Below are positions 1-8,247 of a stretch of DNA of 64,000 nt, piece after piece (the first letter of the stretch is position 1; each line of letters starts with the position of its first letter). The DNA comes from UBA4582 sp047629195 (GTDB lineage: Bacteria; Pseudomonadota; Gammaproteobacteria; Pseudomonadales; Azotimanducaceae): positions 18,610 to 82,609 of the forward strand of contig JBLHWY010000008.1 in NCBI GenBank assembly GCA_047629195.1. Direction: 5' to 3'. The position numbers and the translations under genes are program-made. Below the pieces are notes generated by a model. That model made no database searches. It was not told the DNA's origin and saw nothing but the letters and a program-made list of their open reading frames with translations.

Positions 1-98
1 TTACGGTAACGTTTGCCTGCGCTTTTCTATTTAGCCGGGGTGTAAATTTCAGTAAGTCTGATGTCGAAAAAGCGCAGCAGCAGCTAGCGAAAGGTTAG
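1..98 (+). CDS. 3' end of an unidentified gene, cut by the window start
   Basis: A frame with no stop runs in from the window edge and ends at a TAG at 96-98, giving about 31 residues. It reads as a hydrophobic stretch (FACAFLFS) followed by a short charged, Gln-rich tail (EKAQQQLAKG). That shape fits the C-terminus of a membrane protein such as a transporter, but the fragment is too short to name and could be chance. The next gene starts 160 bp downstream; the gap shows no clear terminator. Confidence 0.4.
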   Translation, partial: TVTFACAFLFSRGVNFSKSDVEKAQQQLAKG

Positions 99-258
99 TT
101 TCTCGCTTTTAGCCAAGCCCTGGATTAACCGCTTTAAAGTCTATCGCGCTATTATCGATGTTTAACGTATTCAAGAGCTACCGGTTGATCCTAACTGGAT
201 CAGGGTTTTGGGTGTTATTCTGCTGCTCTTGAGAATTTGACATTAGGATTGCATAAGA

Positions 259-1215
259 ATGATGAAGGAAATACCCCAGGTTGGTTTTGGATTGTGGAAG
301 ATTGCGCAGAACGATTGTGCCGATGTTGTTTATCAGGCAATCAAAATTGGCTACAGACATTTAGACAGCGCGAGCGACTACGGTAACGAGAAAGCAGTCG
401 GCGTAGGTATTAAGCGTGCGTTGGATGATGGATTATGTCAGCGTAGCGATCTTTGGGTTACTTCAAAACTATGGAATACATATCACGCAAAAGCGCATGT
501 CTCTCTTGCGTTAGAGCGAACCTTGTCGGATCTACAGCTTGAATATCTTGATCTGTACTTGATTCATTTCCCGATTTCTCTTCAATTTGTACCATTTGAC
601 ACGCGTTACCCACCGGAGTGGGTATTTGATCCTGAGGCGGAGTCACCAATGATGAAAACATCGAAGGTACCTCTGAATGAAACATGGGGCGCCATGGAAG
701 AAATGCGCAGCCAGGGTTTAACCAAACAGATTGGTGTGTGCAATTATACGAGCGGCTTGCTTCACGATCTGATGAGTTATGCTAAACATAAGCCAGATGT
801 TTTACAGATAGAGTCTCATCCATACTTAACACAAGAGCGACTGATTCGATTAGCACAAAATTACGGGCTAGCAGTTACCGCATTTTCTCCACTTGGTGCC
901 TCTTCCTACTTTGAACTTGATATGGCGCAGGAGGGTGAGTCTGTGTTGGACACCAGCGTGGTGAAAGAGATTGCTGATCGCTTAGGTAAAACGTCTGCTC
1001 AGGTAGTTCTTCGATGGGGTGTTCAACGCGGCACTTCTATTGTGCCTAAATCCACCCGTGTTGAACGGATGAAGGAAAACCTCAATATATTCGATTTTGA
1101 GTTATCCACTGAGGATATGCTCTCGATCAGTGCGCTAAACCAAAATCGGCGTTTTAATGACCCTGGACATTTTTGTGAAGATGCCTTCAACACTTTTTAC
1201 CCAATCTACGACTAA
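259..1215 (+). CDS. Aldo/keto reductase (aldose/xylose reductase type)
   Basis: An NADPH-dependent carbonyl reductase, presumably cytosolic. The 318-residue length is usual for a single (beta/alpha)8 barrel. The catalytic tetrad of the family is visible as Asp36 and Tyr41 (in HLDSASDYGNE), Lys70 (VTSKLW) and His103 (LIHFP). The nucleotide-binding part near the C-terminus reads IVPKSTRVERMKENL, as in AKR2-like enzymes. ATG at 259 is followed by a second ATG, so the exact start may be one codon later. The TauD-type dioxygenase gene follows 56 bp downstream in the same direction and may be co-transcribed. The substrate cannot be told from the sequence. Confidence 0.9.
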   Translation: MMKEIPQVGFGLWKIAQNDCADVVYQAIKIGYRHLDSASDYGNEKAVGVGIKRALDDGLCQRSDLWVTSKLWNTYHAKAHVSLALERTLSDLQLEYLDLYLIHFPISLQFVPFDTRYPPEWVFDPEAESPMMKTSKVPLNETWGAMEEMRSQGLTKQIGVCNYTSGLLHDLMSYAKHKPDVLQIESHPYLTQERLIRLAQNYGLAVTAFSPLGASSYFELDMAQEGESVLDTSVVKEIADRLGKTSAQVVLRWGVQRGTSIVPKSTRVERMKENLNIFDFELSTEDMLSISALNQNRRFNDPGHFCEDAFNTFYPIYD

Positions 1216-1271
1216 AACGTTTTGATTGAAAAAGCCAGGTTTATGTTTTGGTATCTATAAGGAGGTACTTT

Positions 1272-2255
1272 TTGAATCGATTAAATGTTGTGGCTGAAGC
1301 AGGTCAATTGCAATTCGAGGGGCATGCGTTTCCCAGCGTCGTGCAATGTGATGTGTCAGATAAGCTTGATTTAGCCGGTTGGGTTAAAGCGAATAAAAAC
1401 TTTATTGAAGCAGCACTACAGCGATCTGGTGCAGTACTTTTTAGGGGCTTTCCAGTGAATAGCGCGGAAACATTCGATCAGTTTTCAGCGGCATTTGGTT
1501 ACCCAGATTTTACGTATGCGGAATCTCTTTCGAATGCTGTCAGGCTCAACTTCACTGAGCGAGTCTTTACAGCAAATGAAGCGCCGCCTGAAGTAGAGAT
1601 TTTTTTGCATCATGAAATGGCACAAACGCCGATATCTCCATCGAAATTGTTTTTCTACTGTCACTCGGCGGCAGAGGTTGGTGGGGCAACACCGTTATGT
1701 CGATCTGACCAACTTTTTCAGAAATTGTATCAGACGCATCCAGTTTGGGCTGATGAGTTTGAGTCAAAAGGATTGAAGTATACAACCCTGATGCCGTCAG
1801 AGAATGATCTTGGCTCAGGACAGGGCCGAAGCTGGAAAAGCACGCTAAGTGTGGAAGATGAGTCGGCAGCTGAAGTTAAATTGAGATCTCTGGGTTATAG
1901 TTGGAAGTGGATGGATGACAATGGCCTAGAGGCTACAACGCCCCGGTTGCCGGCTGTAGTTGAACTAGAAACTGGAGAGAAGGCTTTTTATAACCAGTTG
2001 ATCGCTGCTTATCAGGGCTGGAAAGGGGTTAAGGAAAATCCAAAAAGTGCGATCTGTTTTGGCGATGGCTCAGATATAGCTGTCGAAAAACTAGATTATG
2101 TTGCGAGCCTAGCGGAAGAGTTTACATTTGATTTGTTGTGGCAAGATGGTGATGTCGCATTGGTGGATAATTATCGCACGATGCACGGGCGTCGATCTTA
2201 CGCCGGTACGAGAAAGAGGCAGGTGCTGGTCGCATTAGCCGGTGGAAGTTTCTAA
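1272..2255 (+). CDS. TauD/TfdA-family Fe(II)/2-oxoglutarate dioxygenase
   Basis: A non-haem iron oxygenase of the TauD/SyrP-like group, 327 residues. The iron-binding facial triad appears as His113 and Glu115 (LHHEMAQ; an HxE rather than the commoner HxD) with the distal His305 in YRTMHGRRSY. I place the start at TTG 1272: a near-perfect Shine-Dalgarno AGGAGGT (1260-1266) lies 5 nt before it, whereas the upstream in-frame TTG at 1248 has none. It follows the aldo/keto reductase closely. Glu-type members are often hydroxylases in natural-product or amino-acid metabolism, but no partner genes identify the substrate here. Confidence 0.88.
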   Translation: MNRLNVVAEAGQLQFEGHAFPSVVQCDVSDKLDLAGWVKANKNFIEAALQRSGAVLFRGFPVNSAETFDQFSAAFGYPDFTYAESLSNAVRLNFTERVFTANEAPPEVEIFLHHEMAQTPISPSKLFFYCHSAAEVGGATPLCRSDQLFQKLYQTHPVWADEFESKGLKYTTLMPSENDLGSGQGRSWKSTLSVEDESAAEVKLRSLGYSWKWMDDNGLEATTPRLPAVVELETGEKAFYNQLIAAYQGWKGVKENPKSAICFGDGSDIAVEKLDYVASLAEEFTFDLLWQDGDVALVDNYRTMHGRRSYAGTRKRQVLVALAGGSF

Positions 2256-2279
2256 CTTTACCTAATTTGCTTTACTTGG

Positions 2280-2355
2280 AAAACGACCGTGGTTCACCAG
2301 GCTAGATAGATTCAAGCGCTCGTGTGCTTCGTCAGCTACAACCCCGAGTCGTTTT
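2280..2355. other. 8-bp inverted repeat between convergent genes
   Basis: AAAACGAC (2280-2287) and GTCGTTTT (2348-2355) are perfect complements separated by 60 nt, in the 156-bp gap between the dioxygenase gene and def, which converge. It could help end transcription from both sides, but the loop is long and no strong hairpin lies within it. I see nothing else in this gap. Confidence 0.3.
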
Positions 2356-2411
2356 AAATAATGAGACCGACATCATTCTAGGCTTGGTTGTTTGGTGCCA
2401 TATTTGCATTT

Positions 2412-2951
2412 TCACTCGGGTGAGGTGTGATATTTCGAATATTCCGCTTCAAAGCAAAACAACGCAGGATCTTTCAATTTGTCGACGTAGAGGTGGCCAC
2501 ATAAATGGTCGAATTCGTGCTGGAACACAGTCGCAAGAAAACCTTGCAGTTCCATAGATTGTGCATCGCCTTGTTCGTCCAGATAGTCGATTCTGATGTG
2601 CTGTGGTCTTTCAACAAAGCCCATCATTCCCGGAACAGAGAGACAGCCCTCCCAGTAGCCCGCAACTTCTGGGTTCAGTACTGAAATCACAGGATTTACG
2701 AACACACTAAAAGGTAGTGTTTCGATTTCTCCATATCTGGTTTTCGGATTTGTAATCTCGATGACCGCAACCTGTGTGGACACTGCGATTTGAGGAGCAG
2801 CAAGGCCAATACCTCCGCTATCTGCGAGAGTTTCACGCAGATCCTTAACGAGTTGGGTGAATGCTGCTGTCTGGATTTCCTCAACTGGAAACGGAGCCGC
2901 CAATTGGCGGAGGACTGGATGGCCTAATCTTACGATTTCTTGCACTGACAT
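2412..2951 (-). CDS. def: Peptide deformylase
   Basis: Removes the formyl group from the N-terminal methionine of nascent proteins. All three family motifs are present: GGIGLAAPQ (46-54, the GxGxAAxQ motif), EGCLS with metal ligand Cys103, and QHEFDH with His145, Glu146 and His149. At 179 residues it has a normal length. It is not next to fmt, its common partner, so this may be a second def copy; EFDH in place of the usual EIDH/EYDH is a minor variation. ATG at 2951 begins MSVQEIVRLGHPVLR, a typical deformylase N-terminus. Confidence 0.95.
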   Translation of the reverse strand: MSVQEIVRLGHPVLRQLAAPFPVEEIQTAAFTQLVKDLRETLADSGGIGLAAPQIAVSTQVAVIEITNPKTRYGEIETLPFSVFVNPVISVLNPEVAGYWEGCLSVPGMMGFVERPQHIRIDYLDEQGDAQSMELQGFLATVFQHEFDHLCGHLYVDKLKDPALFCFEAEYSKYHTSPE

Positions 2952-3238
2952 GCTGGATCCTCAATACGGAACGTTTGATGAAGAATACCCGAACCGTTAG
3001 CCCGCGTAAAAAAGTTACAGTGAACGGTAACACGTACTTACTCATTTACTTGGGGGATTGATTTCGGTATCCACGATAAGGTCAATTTGGCCAAATTGTG
3101 TAGCGTTTAAATTCGAGAATGTGACTCAGTTTGATTATATTGTAATATTGACATTTTGCGCTTGCTTATCGACGAAACTGACTATATCTTACCGATCTTT
3201 TTAGAACCCCCGCTACAAGCGCTTGCTAGGAACGCCCA

Positions 3239-3331
3239 ATGAAAAAGAGACCCGATTTGGTACTGCTGCTTTTTGTAGTTTTCAGTCTCGGTGCCGCCGT
3301 GAATGCGATAGGACAAGTTTTGGGCTTTTGA
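3239..3331 (+). CDS. Putative 30-residue single-pass membrane protein
   Basis: ATG at 3239 opens a 30-codon frame: a basic start (MKKRPD), a hydrophobic helix of about 16 residues (LVLLLFVVFSLGAAV), then a short polar tail ending GQVLGF. AGGA (3228-3231) lies 7 nt before the ATG, a good ribosome-binding site. A perfect 10-bp palindrome CAAGCGCTTG (3217-3226) sits just upstream of it. A strong intrinsic terminator starts inside the stop codon, which argues that this is a real transcription unit. No function is known to me; the shape matches short membrane proteins that tend to be missed by gene callers. Confidence 0.6.
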   Translation: MKKRPDLVLLLFVVFSLGAAVNAIGQVLGF

Positions 3332-3351
3332 CCAGTGGTTGGTCAATTTTT
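3328..3351 (+). terminator. Intrinsic terminator of the small membrane ORF
   Basis: TTGACCA (3328-3334), a 5-nt loop GTGGT, then TGGTCAA (3340-3346) form a perfect 7-bp stem followed by five T (3347-3351). The stem includes the TGA stop of the 30-codon ORF. It lies 50 bp before the end of the convergent fau gene. Confidence 0.75.
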
Positions 3352-3402
3352 GGGGTTTTTATATCCATACCTTCTACTGTCAGGCTCTGTGTTTCGGGCT
3401 GT

Positions 3403-4008
3403 TTATTTCCAGAGAAGACCTTCCTCGGTCAGCATCCCATCAATTGGTACATCTAGGTTCGTTGATTCTAAGTGTTCAACTTGTTGGGAGCTATAGGCTA
3501 GTCCTAGAAGTTTTGGCCGCCGCCATTTTAGTGCCTTGCCGAAGGTTCTATCGTAGTAACCTTTTCCCATGCCCAATCGGTTGAATGTTGAGTCGAATGC
3601 GACCAAAGGGACCACCACTAGGTCCAGCATGGCTGGTTCTACTGCATATCGTGGATCGGATTGAGGTTCTAAAATCCCGTACTGATTTGGCTCAAGGTCA
3701 ATGGTTGCGGGGCTGAAAGGTTGAAACAAAAGTCTCGTTGATTCCCATGGTCTGATGAAATCCGATACCAGCGGGAGGTAACAGCTTTTGCCACGATTTT
3801 CTGCCAGCAACGCAATCCTATCAGGACTTATTTCACCGTCCACAGCCATATAGAAAGCGATGTGCTTGCTTCGGAGGAATATTGAGTCAGTTATCAGCGT
3901 GTCACAAATGCGTTGGGCGGCATGCTGTTGTAATTCACGCGGGAGTTTTCTTCGTGCCGAGCGTAGAGTTTTTCTCAATCGACTACGTGAGTGATCTTGA
4001 ATATTCAT
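3403..4008 (-). CDS. fau: 5-formyltetrahydrofolate cyclo-ligase
   Basis: ATP-dependent conversion of 5-formyl-THF to 5,10-methenyl-THF, a folate salvage step (YgfA/Fau family). The signature near the C-terminus, VAFDSTFNRLGMGKGYYDR, holds the Mg/ATP-binding GMGxGYYDR motif. The length, 201 residues, is normal. ATG at 4008 is preferred to GTG at 4011 because the SD GAGG is spaced 6 nt from it. The gene lies directly downstream of 6S RNA, the classic ssrS-fau arrangement, so it is probably expressed in part from the ssrS transcript. Confidence 0.93.
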   Translation of the reverse strand: MNIQDHSRSRLRKTLRSARRKLPRELQQHAAQRICDTLITDSIFLRSKHIAFYMAVDGEISPDRIALLAENRGKSCYLPLVSDFIRPWESTRLLFQPFSPATIDLEPNQYGILEPQSDPRYAVEPAMLDLVVVPLVAFDSTFNRLGMGKGYYDRTFGKALKWRRPKLLGLAYSSQQVEHLESTNLDVPIDGMLTEEGLLWK

Positions 4009-4028
4009 CACTTGCCTCGATTAAAAGT

Positions 4029-4210
4029 AAGCTCCCCAAATTGCCGCTGTCTGTATAGGCCCTTGAACCCAGCGGTTCAAGGCGGTGGTCTCTAACAGGC
4101 TACAGGCGTTCCGGAAACCGGACATGCACACTCACCGTGGAAAAAGACCTCCTGGTATACGCGTAAAGGGTCGAGGACATATTGACTGGCGAACAACCCA
4201 GGGAACTTGC
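4029..4210 (-). ncRNA. ssrS: 6S RNA
   Basis: The roughly 180-nt RNA lies between zapA and fau, the conserved gammaproteobacterial position. Its hallmark hairpin CCTTGAACCCAGCGGTTCAAGG (palindrome around 4061-4082) matches the CCTTGAACC...GGTTCAAGG element of E. coli 6S. The preceding GGTGAGTGTGCATG segment also resembles the E. coli GGTTGGTGAGCATGC region. Ends were placed by pairing GUUCCC (4201-4206 reversed) with GGGAGC (4031-4036 reversed) as a closing stem, with an error of some 5-10 nt. TATACT (4215-4220, reversed) is a likely -10 box. 6S RNA mimics an open promoter and binds sigma70 RNA polymerase in stationary phase. Confidence 0.9.
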
Positions 4211-4233
4211 GCTAAGTATATACGATGTTGCGC

Positions 4234-4554
4234 TCAACGATTAATAGATTTGAGACGAATTAGGGCTTGATCGAGCTTAGTTGTCAATTGACTGATCTCC
4301 TCAGACTTTAAATCAATTTCTGAGTTAGACTTTTTCTTCTCGCCAAGAAATTCATTTGCGAGGTTTAATGCTGTCATGACTGCGATTCGATCGAGGCTCA
4401 ATATTGCCGCCCCCGATTTTATTTCACGCATTTTACTATCAACGTAATTTGATGATTGCATGAGCGCAGTAACTTCTTCCGGCTTGCAGTTGATTTTGTA
4501 GTCTTTATCCAAAATCGAGACAGTCACGGTTTCGGTATTATCGGCTTTACTCAT
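4234..4554 (-). CDS. zapA: Cell division protein ZapA
   Basis: A 106-residue FtsZ-ring stabiliser. The N-terminal half carries the globular FtsZ-binding head (VSILDKDYKINC, then a DSKMREIK helix), and MTALNLANEFL plus the Lys/Glu-rich remainder form the coiled-coil tail that makes the antiparallel tetramer. It follows the TIGR02449 gene on the same strand and precedes 6S RNA, as in Pseudomonas. Confidence 0.93.
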   Translation of the reverse strand: MSKADNTETVTVSILDKDYKINCKPEEVTALMQSSNYVDSKMREIKSGAAILSLDRIAVMTALNLANEFLGEKKKSNSEIDLKSEEISQLTTKLDQALIRLKSINR

Positions 4555-4601
4555 GTTGCATGCTCATATCAAAGGAATTTAATCAGTCTAGCGATGAACC
4601 G

Positions 4602-4802
4602 CTACTGATCCTGGTCCAGCGTTTTCAGGCGCTGAATCATTGCTTCTACCTTAGTTTTAGCCAGCTCATTCTTGTCAAGCAGGCGAATTCTCTCGTCTTG
4701 CCAAGCATCTTGGTCGGCCGTCATCGATCCTTGTTTTTGTTCAAGTTCATCGATTAGAACGATGAGCTCGTCTATTTTTGATTCAAGGTCTTTTGTGTCC
4801 AT
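4602..4802 (-). CDS. TIGR02449 family small coiled-coil protein (ZapB-like)
   Basis: A 66-residue, almost wholly alpha-helical protein with heptad spacing of Leu/Ile and many charged residues (KIDELIVLIDELEQKQ). Together with its place directly upstream of zapA, this identifies the TIGR02449 family of the non-enteric gammaproteobacteria. Its role is unproven; the length, the coiled coil and the neighbourhood suggest a ZapB-like partner in the division ring. ATG at 4802 has only a weak SD (GAAG). Confidence 0.85.
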   Translation of the reverse strand: MDTKDLESKIDELIVLIDELEQKQGSMTADQDAWQDERIRLLDKNELAKTKVEAMIQRLKTLDQDQ

Positions 4803-4830
4803 GGAACTTCATCATGAGGTTGATCTCGCT

Positions 4831-4860
4831 ACTATAAAGGTAGGTCTCGGGAAAGGTCAA
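4831..4860 (-). promoter_or_regulatory. Candidate sigma70 promoter for the TIGR02449-zapA transcript
   Basis: On the reverse strand TTGACC (4855-4860) is followed after 18 nt by TATAGT (4831-4836). Transcription would begin about 20 nt before the start codon at 4802. The 200-bp gap to ygfB is a divergent promoter region; no equally clear promoter for ygfB was found. Confidence 0.5.
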
Positions 4861-5021
4861 TCCGGATAGGATCAACGCGCTATCTTTAGTATGCTTACAT
4901 CAGCTTCAAGACCTTAGATCGCCGATAATATAGACGATTTCATGGTCTTTTTGATGGTTCTCTTAATAGTTCCTTCAATGGTCTGTTCAATAAACTCTGA
5001 AATCACAGGATGATGCTTTAT

Positions 5022-5549
5022 ATGGGCAATTTTGTTGCTATAAGTCAGGCGTTTGTCGATGCAAAATCTAGCCTCGACATATGCGAAATACATGGTTTTC
5101 TTAGTGGCGTGCTAAGTGCGGGCGCACAAATGGATGGTGCTCAGCTGACGGCAGCTTTTCAAGAACACTTTGATTGTTCGCTTTCGAGCACTATGGATGA
5201 ATTAGTGATTCAGCTAAGTTTCCAAGCAGGTCTTGAGCTCGATGACCCTGAAATGGGCTTCGATTTGTTGTTACCCGAGGATGATGCCGCGACTGGTGTG
5301 CGTGGGCAGGGGCTTTATAAGTGGTGCCAGGGGTTCTTATCAGGTTTTGGGATTACTGGGCGTTATCAGGAAAGTGAGTTGAGCGACGAAGTTCGTGAAG
5401 TGTTGACAGATCTTGCCAAAATATCAGCACTGGATGTCGAAGTGCCGAACAGTGATGAGAATGACGGGGATCTCATTGAAATTATAGAGTACGTTCGTAT
5501 GTCTGCGATTATGATATATCTTGAATCTGCTAAAAAATCGGTTCACTGA
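5022..5549 (+). CDS. ygfB: YgfB family protein (UPF0149)
   Basis: A 175-residue all-helical YecA/YgfB-like protein. Conserved blocks are EIHGFLSGVL near the N-terminus, GLYKWCQGFLSGFG in the middle and LIEIIEYVRMSA near the end, the last matching the E. coli LEEIIEYVRVAA block. I place the start at ATG 5022, with SD AGGA 11 nt upstream; the in-frame ATGs at 5010 and 5013 have no SD. The gene is followed by pepP, its usual neighbour. Biochemical role uncertain; a regulatory function has been reported for the Pseudomonas homologue. Confidence 0.9.
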   Translation: MGNFVAISQAFVDAKSSLDICEIHGFLSGVLSAGAQMDGAQLTAAFQEHFDCSLSSTMDELVIQLSFQAGLELDDPEMGFDLLLPEDDAATGVRGQGLYKWCQGFLSGFGITGRYQESELSDEVREVLTDLAKISALDVEVPNSDENDGDLIEIIEYVRMSAIMIYLESAKKSVH

Positions 5550-5575
5550 GCCGGCACTCATTGGAAAAAATAGTG

Positions 5576-6907
5576 ATGAAATCTAGGCCAAAGATTGGAC
5601 TAAAAGAGTTTGCGGGAAGACGCAAAGAGCTTGCGGCGATGATGGACGACAATGGTATTGCCATTTTGCCTGGCGCTAGTCTGGTAAGCAGAAATAGCGA
5701 CGTAGACTATTCGTTTCGCCAGCATAGTGATTTTCACTATCTGACGGGCTTCGACGAGCAGGATGCCGTCTTTGTCTTGATTCCGGGCAGAGAACACGGT
5801 GAAGCGATATTGTTTTGTCGTGAAAGAGATCAAGAGCAAGAGCAATGGCATGGAAAAATAACGGGTCCTGAACGTGCCATGCAGCTTTATGGTATGGATG
5901 ATGCCTTCCCGATATCCGATATTGATGACATTTTACCAGGACTGATCGAGGGCAAATCACGTCTCTACTATGCCATGGGGCATCGGCAGGATTTTGATAC
6001 GCGTGTTATCAGTTGGGTTAACAGTATTGCATCGAGTCAGCATAAAGGAACGAAGCCTCCGGGTGAATTTGTTCAGTTAGAACATTTGGTGCATGAGTTG
6101 AGGTTGTTTAAGAGTAAGCAAGAAATTGAAGTCATGAAGTATGCCGCTAAAATAACGGCCGACGCCCATAAACGTATCATGAGAGAAGTTGAACCCGGCT
6201 TGTTTGAGTACGAATTGGAAGCAGAGCTTAACCATACATTCTTGCGTGGTGGTGCCAGATCAGCGGCATATCCTTCTATTTTTGGCAGCGGCAATAACGC
6301 CAACATTCTCCACTACATTGAAAATAGTGATCTGATGAAGTCTGGGGAACTGGTGCTTGTGGACGCGGGAGCGGAATACGAGAGTTATGCTGCCGATGTC
6401 ACTCGCACTTTTCCTATTGGCGGAAAGTTTTCCGAAGCCCAGAAGGAAATATATAACATTGTGCTCGCGGCTCAAGAAGCTGCAATTGATATGGTGCAGC
6501 CTGGGAATCACTGGAACCAACCCCACGAAGCTGTTGTAAGAGTGATTAGTCAGGGTTTATTAGATCTGAAATTACTCGATGGTCCTCTCGAGACAATTAT
6601 TGAAAAGGAAACCTATAAAAAATTCTATATGCACCGAACGGGGCATTGGTTGGGGCTTGATGTGCATGATGTAGGAGAGTACCGAATCGGTGAAGAGTGG
6701 CGTGTATTTGAGCCAGGTATGGTAACGACGATAGAGCCAGGGATCTATATTTCGCAAGACATGTCTGAAGTACCTGCACGATACCGGGGTATTGGTGTTC
6801 GCATTGAGGATGATGTTTTGGTGACGAAGTCCGGGAATGAATTATTGACGGCTGGTATCCCGAAGACTACCTCAGATATTGAGGCGCTTATGGCGTCGCA
6901 GGCTTAA
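5576..6907 (+). CDS. pepP: Xaa-Pro aminopeptidase P
   Basis: A Mn-dependent pita-bread aminopeptidase that removes N-terminal residues preceding proline. It has an N-terminal creatinase-like domain (about 1-170, including the FRQHSDFHYLTGF segment) and a catalytic domain with the metal ligands in VDAGAEYESYAADVTRTF (two Asp), HWLGLDVHD (His), TIEPGIY (Glu) and RIEDD (Glu). Length 443 residues from ATG 5576, which has GGA 10 nt upstream. A TTG at 5561 would add five residues and cannot be excluded. It lies 26 bp after ygfB and is probably in one operon with it. Confidence 0.95.
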   Translation: MKSRPKIGLKEFAGRRKELAAMMDDNGIAILPGASLVSRNSDVDYSFRQHSDFHYLTGFDEQDAVFVLIPGREHGEAILFCRERDQEQEQWHGKITGPERAMQLYGMDDAFPISDIDDILPGLIEGKSRLYYAMGHRQDFDTRVISWVNSIASSQHKGTKPPGEFVQLEHLVHELRLFKSKQEIEVMKYAAKITADAHKRIMREVEPGLFEYELEAELNHTFLRGGARSAAYPSIFGSGNNANILHYIENSDLMKSGELVLVDAGAEYESYAADVTRTFPIGGKFSEAQKEIYNIVLAAQEAAIDMVQPGNHWNQPHEAVVRVISQGLLDLKLLDGPLETIIEKETYKKFYMHRTGHWLGLDVHDVGEYRIGEEWRVFEPGMVTTIEPGIYISQDMSEVPARYRGIGVRIEDDVLVTKSGNELLTAGIPKTTSDIEALMASQA

Positions 6908-6942
6908 TCAATAGAGCTCCGATAAGCGCTAGCGCTTCTGAC

Positions 6943-7012
6943 AGAACATAGAACATAGAACATAGAACATAGAACATAGAACATAGTACTCAGAACTCAG
7001 AACTCAGAATCG
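6943..7012 (+). repeat. Heptanucleotide tandem array between pepP and ubiI
   Basis: Six perfect copies of AGAACAT (6943-6984) are followed by the variants AGTACTC, AGAACTC, AGAACTC and AGAATCG (6985-7012), so ten 7-mer units in phase. The array is noncoding. It ends 23 nt before the ubiI start codon, occupying most of the 128-bp pepP-ubiI spacer. Perfect copies at one end and decayed ones at the other suggest slippage expansion. Confidence 0.97.
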
Positions 7013-7035
7013 AGAGAACAGCCTAAGAGGTCAAG

Positions 7036-8247
7036 ATGGATAGTGCTGATATTGTAGTGGTTGGTGGCGGTCTGGTGGGGTTGGCATTCGCCTGCGCCCT
7101 AAAGGATAGTGGGCTTCAGGTGACGCTTATTGAGGGTCAACATGCGCCGAGTTCATCGGAGCACCCGAATGAGGTTTTGGTACCAGAATCGGCGGCGCAA
7201 TTGGTGTCTGGGTATAGCCCGCGCGTGAGTGCAATCAATATGAGGTCTAAGGCATTTTTGTCTCGGATAGGAGGCTGGCCCGAGGATTCGGAGCGCTATG
7301 CTGATTACAACGAAATGGCAATTTGGGATACGCAGGGTACAGCCGCGATTCGATTTTCCGCGGCTGAGGTTCAACAAGATTGTTTAGGCACCATCATAGA
7401 AAATGCTTCGATAATCTCGCAACTCTATAGCACAGCGTTACTGCTTGAAAACGTAGATCTGATTTTCGGTGTTGCGCTTGAATCTATTCAAAAGTCTGAT
7501 GACGGCTACTTAGTTCGGTTGAATAATGGTCGTGAAATTCAATGTCAGCTATTAGTCGGTGCTGATGGTGGACAGAGTAGGGTGAGAGAACTTGCAGATC
7601 TCCGATCAGTTGATTGGAGTTATCACCAGAGCGCTGTGGTGACTACAGTGGAAATCGATCGCCCTCATGGCAATACTGCGCGACAGTGGTTTACTGCACA
7701 GGGCCCATTAGCCTTTCTACCACTTGCCAACCCAAATTATTGTTCCATTGTTTGGTCTAGCACCGAGGCTGAGCGGATACTGGCGTTGGATAATAAGGCA
7801 TTCTGTGATCAATTAAGTCAGATTGTTGGGAAACAAGCTGGATCAGTCGTGTCTTGTGACCAACGTTTCTCTTTCCCTTTGACTCAGAGACATGCGGTCC
7901 AATATGCGCGGGAAAATCTGGTTTTGATTGGAGATGCAGCCCATACAATCCACCCACTTGCTGGGCAGGGAGTGAACTTGGGATTTGCTGATGCGCAAAC
8001 ACTGGCGCAAACCCTGCACCAATGTCGATTTGAATCGTTAAGTCCTGGCGACCTAAAGCTTTTGAAGCGCTTTGAGAACCGGAGAAAGCCTGAAAATATA
8101 TTGATGGCGGCAGTGATGGAAGGTTTTAAGCGGTTGTTTGGTTCAGATGATCCAGGGATCCGCTGGCTTCGTAACACAGGACTCAGAATGGTTAATAGTA
8201 CCGGAGCGCTAAAGACCATGGCTGCAAAATTAGCCACGGGTTCTTGA
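7036..8247 (+). CDS. ubiI: 2-octaprenylphenol C5-hydroxylase UbiI (VisC)
   Basis: An FAD monooxygenase of ubiquinone biosynthesis, 403 residues. The Rossmann motif GGGLVGLAFA lies at 10-19, the second FAD motif GDAAHTIHPLAGQGVNLGF near 300, and VGADGGQSRVRE in the middle. It follows UbiI rather than UbiH in details such as RVSAIN near the N-terminus, IIENASI, FLPLANPNYCSIVWS and a C-terminus ending at a TGLRMVNS-type helix. SD AGAGG precedes ATG 7036. In many relatives both ubiH and ubiI follow pepP; here only this one is present, followed by gcvT. Confidence 0.88.
   Translation: MDSADIVVVGGGLVGLAFACALKDSGLQVTLIEGQHAPSSSEHPNEVLVPESAAQLVSGYSPRVSAINMRSKAFLSRIGGWPEDSERYADYNEMAIWDTQGTAAIRFSAAEVQQDCLGTIIENASIISQLYSTALLLENVDLIFGVALESIQKSDDGYLVRLNNGREIQCQLLVGADGGQSRVRELADLRSVDWSYHQSAVVTTVEIDRPHGNTARQWFTAQGPLAFLPLANPNYCSIVWSSTEAERILALDNKAFCDQLSQIVGKQAGSVVSCDQRFSFPLTQRHAVQYARENLVLIGDAAHTIHPLAGQGVNLGFADAQTLAQTLHQCRFESLSPGDLKLLKRFENRRKPENILMAAVMEGFKRLFGSDDPGIRWLRNTGLRMVNSTGALKTMAAKLATGS

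Noticed and set aside
6943..7012. CRISPR array
   Set aside because: The unit is 7 nt with no spacers and no cas genes; it is a simple tandem repeat.
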